NCBI GenBank assembly: GCA_028752905.1
Contig: JAQNBH010000010.1
Span: forward strand, 28,061,881 to 28,125,880
Source of the DNA: Cladorhizidae sp. MBARI D1340-BT2
Lineage: Eukaryota > Porifera > Demospongiae > Poecilosclerida > Cladorhizidae
Reading direction: 5' to 3'
DNA length: 64,000 nt
The notes under the pieces were generated by a model. The model saw only the letters and a program-made list of their open reading frames with translations. It made no database searches and had not been told where the DNA came from. Below, in pieces: positions 61,358-64,000 of the stretch. The translations under genes and the position numbers were made by a program. The number at the start of each line of letters is the position of its first letter. Position 1 is the first letter of the stretch.

Positions 61358-63470
61358 TCTAACTATGACCTGGATCATAAAATATGGAGGACTATAAAGC
61401 ATAATCATACATTCTTGACTTAGCCCAAAACCTAGGACTAAAGCAGTATGAGTAGGTCTATGATGGGCTTGGATAGTCCTCTGGGATACTAGCTCTTTTG
61501 ATTAGATTGTATTGCTATTGGTATATAAAATTTTAATACTGACAATTTAAACACTATATAACATGAGTGAGTCTTAACATTCATATTATTCCTGATGAGG
61601 GTTAGAGCATTACCCAAAAGGTTGATTGAGATAATTCAAGTTTATTATTGAGGAAGTCATTGTATTCTGTCAACTGAGAGTAGGTGAAGATGAACTATTT
61701 GGCCAATGTTTTTTACTATACAGATCCCAAAATGATACTTCTCAGAGGTTTTATTTATATTTCTGGCATATTTCATGTGAAAAACTGCTATATATATATA
61801 CATAATTCTTGTCGTACCTACTCATTGTAATTAATTGGTGAAAAATATCTATAACTATCCAAACTTAGTTAAACATGGTAATTATCTTCAACAGAAAGAT
61901 TTGTTGGGTGGTGCTGGCTAGAGATTTGTGCATGTAAGCTATATCTGTTTGCTATGCACAGCAAATGGAAAAGTGCAGTTTTTTTCATGGCATTGAAGTT
62001 AGCTCTTCATGGCATATAAAAGTGTGCTAAAGAATTGGACAGGCAATGATATCAGCAATCAAAAATAATGAAGCCAAACTTCGAGGGTTTACAAGCACCA
62101 TTGATAGTCAGTCAATGAAGTTAAGTTGTAATATCATGCACCTAGCTAAAGGTGACCAGCTATGCTCTATAAATTTGGTTTATTTATGTGGCGAAGCTCT
62201 CAGTCAGTGGATTACTAAAAGAGAATGCAGCAGAATCCATGAAAATTTACATGAGGGAGAATCACAGAAGCATCATCATTTACAGGCATAATGATATTCG
62301 TGCTTTTTGCATATCCTCTTTATCCGAACTAATATCTTCAGATAGGCAAGGGACTGTATACATTACTAGATCTTCCCAAAAATATACTTAATATGGTAAT
62401 TAATCTCATCAGTTCAGATTAGTTAATCCCAGTGGTAATCCAGAGATGGTTCCATTGGTCTGCAGGACCCATTTTATCTGTAATATTTTCATATTCTTTT
62501 GGTTTATGACGATGTTCGGTGTTAGTTTTTAACTAAGCATCCTTCTCCCGAAACGAAATAGACATTTAATTTTTGTACAAATTGTGCCAAGTTTTGCACT
62601 AAGCAGAGTAGCCTCCAATGAAATCAGAGGAAGGTATAAATATATGCTTAAGAGACTGGGTGCAAACACAATAAAAAATTCTTGTATCCACTGCTTGAGA
62701 GAAAGGATGCTCCATCAATGCATTACTACAAAATTTCTCATTTTTTCCATTCAAGGGCACAATTCACATCTAGGGATTAAGTCTGGGAAAAAGTATAGTT
62801 TAACTCTCATTTTCCAGTGTCACGTCTTTAGCAACAACTGTAATTGACCGAACAATAAAAATCAACTGGTTATATATGACTTTGGAGCTCCATAGATTCC
62901 ACCCACTTCAAGAGATTTAAGGTCATCGAGTAAAACATGGCTACATGATACTATCAACTTTTCAAAGAATTTGCTTTAGACTGATATGATGGAACTGTAA
63001 GTGTATGACAAGCATTCAGTTCACTTCAATCTAGGAACCTTTTCCATCCATCAAGGCATTTGCCTTGTATGACTTGGGAACAGCCTCATAGCCTCTCTTC
63101 TTATGCACTCCACTGTTTTTTCTCCTACTAACATACAGGAAAAGAACCAGAAGTTTTTGCAGCGGATTATTCCTGGAGGGAAGCCATTTTAGTTGACTTC
63201 ATATCTCAACAGGTCACGAGCCCTTACAAGTACTATACTGCCTTACAAGGCCGTTTCCGCATAGCTTTGGAATGTTACAAGAAACCTAATATGTCAACAT
63301 CATGACATACTGAGCATTGTTACAGAGCATTGCCGTAGCTATTGCCCTAGTCCTGGCCCTAGTTACTGTCCTGGCCCAGACCATAGCCATCGCTAATCAT
63401 TGCCCTATTCTGATCCATACGATACAGATTTGATGATGTAATGCAAGGATTATTTCTTAGAGTTTTACAC
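61358..63470. other. No gene recognised
   Basis: Contains a copy of the GATGAGGGTTAGAGCATTA dispersed core near 61,590 and a GCCCTAGTCCTGGCCCTAG patch near 63,345. Frames at 62,046-62,391 are short and unlike any family I know. Confidence 0.3.
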
Positions 63471-63477
63471 CGTGTTG

Positions 63478-63600
63478 TGAGTGCTTTTTTGTGTGTGAGT
63501 GTGTGGAGTGCATGTGTGCGTCTGTCCCCATGTGTTTATGTGGTGTGCATGTGTGTGTGTATCCATGTGTGTGTGGTGTGTATATGTGAATGTGTGATGC
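63478..63600. repeat. TG-rich simple repeat
   Basis: Imperfect GTGTGTG/CATGTG run. The long plus-strand frame across it is a composition artefact. Confidence 0.9.
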
Positions 63601-63627
63601 GTGTATATGCATTTTTCATGAGCATTA

Positions 63628-64000
63628 TTAACCCACTCACCATAATAAATAGGTACTCTCAAAGCGTATGTTGTAAGGTTAAGGCATCTTATAAACCAAA
63701 TATGAAGTCCATAGACATTCGGAAAGATAACCAGGGGGAAAATATTGAAAAAACAGACTGTTCAGAATTCAAGCAGTCCTGATATCCGGTCAACTAACCT
63801 TGAACATAATAATGCTTTCTTGGGTTCTGGATGACATGGAACTCTTTGAGAATGAAAGAAGTTATGAGGAAAGTGATGTATCTCCTCTTACCTTGGCCAT
63901 GTCAGTGTTTACCCTGAAGCTCTGCTATCACTTGTTCAAGTAGTCATGCCTTGATCTACCTTCGAGCAAGCATAACTTTCTCACTCAACCTGATAATTGG
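63628..64000 (+). mobile_element. Start of a further piggyBac-like element (cut by window end)
   Basis: TTAACCCACTCACCATAA at 63,628 matches the ends of element C (TTAACCCACTCACTGTC). About 190 bp inside, a plus-strand frame reads VLDDMELFENERSYEESDVS, an acidic stretch like piggyBac transposase N-termini. No right end is visible, so both the element and its coding capacity are unverified. Confidence 0.45.

Noticed and set aside
63441..63782. 113-codon plus-strand frame
   Set aside because: First half is a TG-rich simple repeat; the rest enters the partial transposon in a different frame from its acidic stretch.

Overview
The window looks like AT-rich genomic DNA of an animal, probably a non-bilaterian such as a demosponge. 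The evidence is Ig-superfamily exons bounded by GT/AG introns, all symmetric phase 1-1, together with piggyBac and Ty3/gypsy-type transposon remains. The species assignment is inference. No complete gene lies in the window, and no tRNA, rRNA, CRISPR array or bacterial-type operon was seen.

Layout. (1) Positions 1 to about 31,890 are a head-to-tail array of about 2.64 kb (some about 2.45 kb) near-identical units. Each unit carries one minus-strand I-set-like Ig exon of 297 or 300 bp; there are thirteen. The array runs off the left edge. (2) Positions 31,890-40,503 hold older, diverged copies of the unit with three more Ig exons (294-297 bp). These are interrupted by a rearranged inverted unit fragment at 36.52-37.30 kb. 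(3) Positions 41.2-48.1 kb hold a cluster of piggyBac-type DNA transposons: two adjacent 0.9 kb deletion derivatives that share a TTAA, then two decayed larger elements with internal satellite-like repeats. (4) Positions 48.5-54.6 kb hold three further minus-strand exons: an Ig-like exon, a Cys-containing extracellular module, and a 644 bp exon resembling part of a reelin repeat. Simple repeats and a fold-back element lie among them. (5) Positions 54.6-64 kb hold transposon remains: a decayed Ty3/gypsy-like integrase, a TTAA-bounded piggyBac element of about 2.04 kb, and the start of another at the right edge. The rest is sequence I cannot assign.

How it may work together. All recognised host exons are on the minus strand and every visible internal boundary is compatible (phase 1). 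The simplest model is one very large extracellular adhesion or recognition gene transcribed right to left: reelin-like module, Cys module, Ig-like domain, then at least sixteen Ig domains or alternative Ig exons. The exons furthest downstream (leftmost) come from very recent amplification. Higher-order dimers, a shared 56 bp micro-inversion and mosaic exon alleles point to unequal crossover and gene conversion. Whether the array encodes a long Ig-repeat protein, a set of alternatively spliced Ig exons, or separate small genes cannot be decided from sequence alone.
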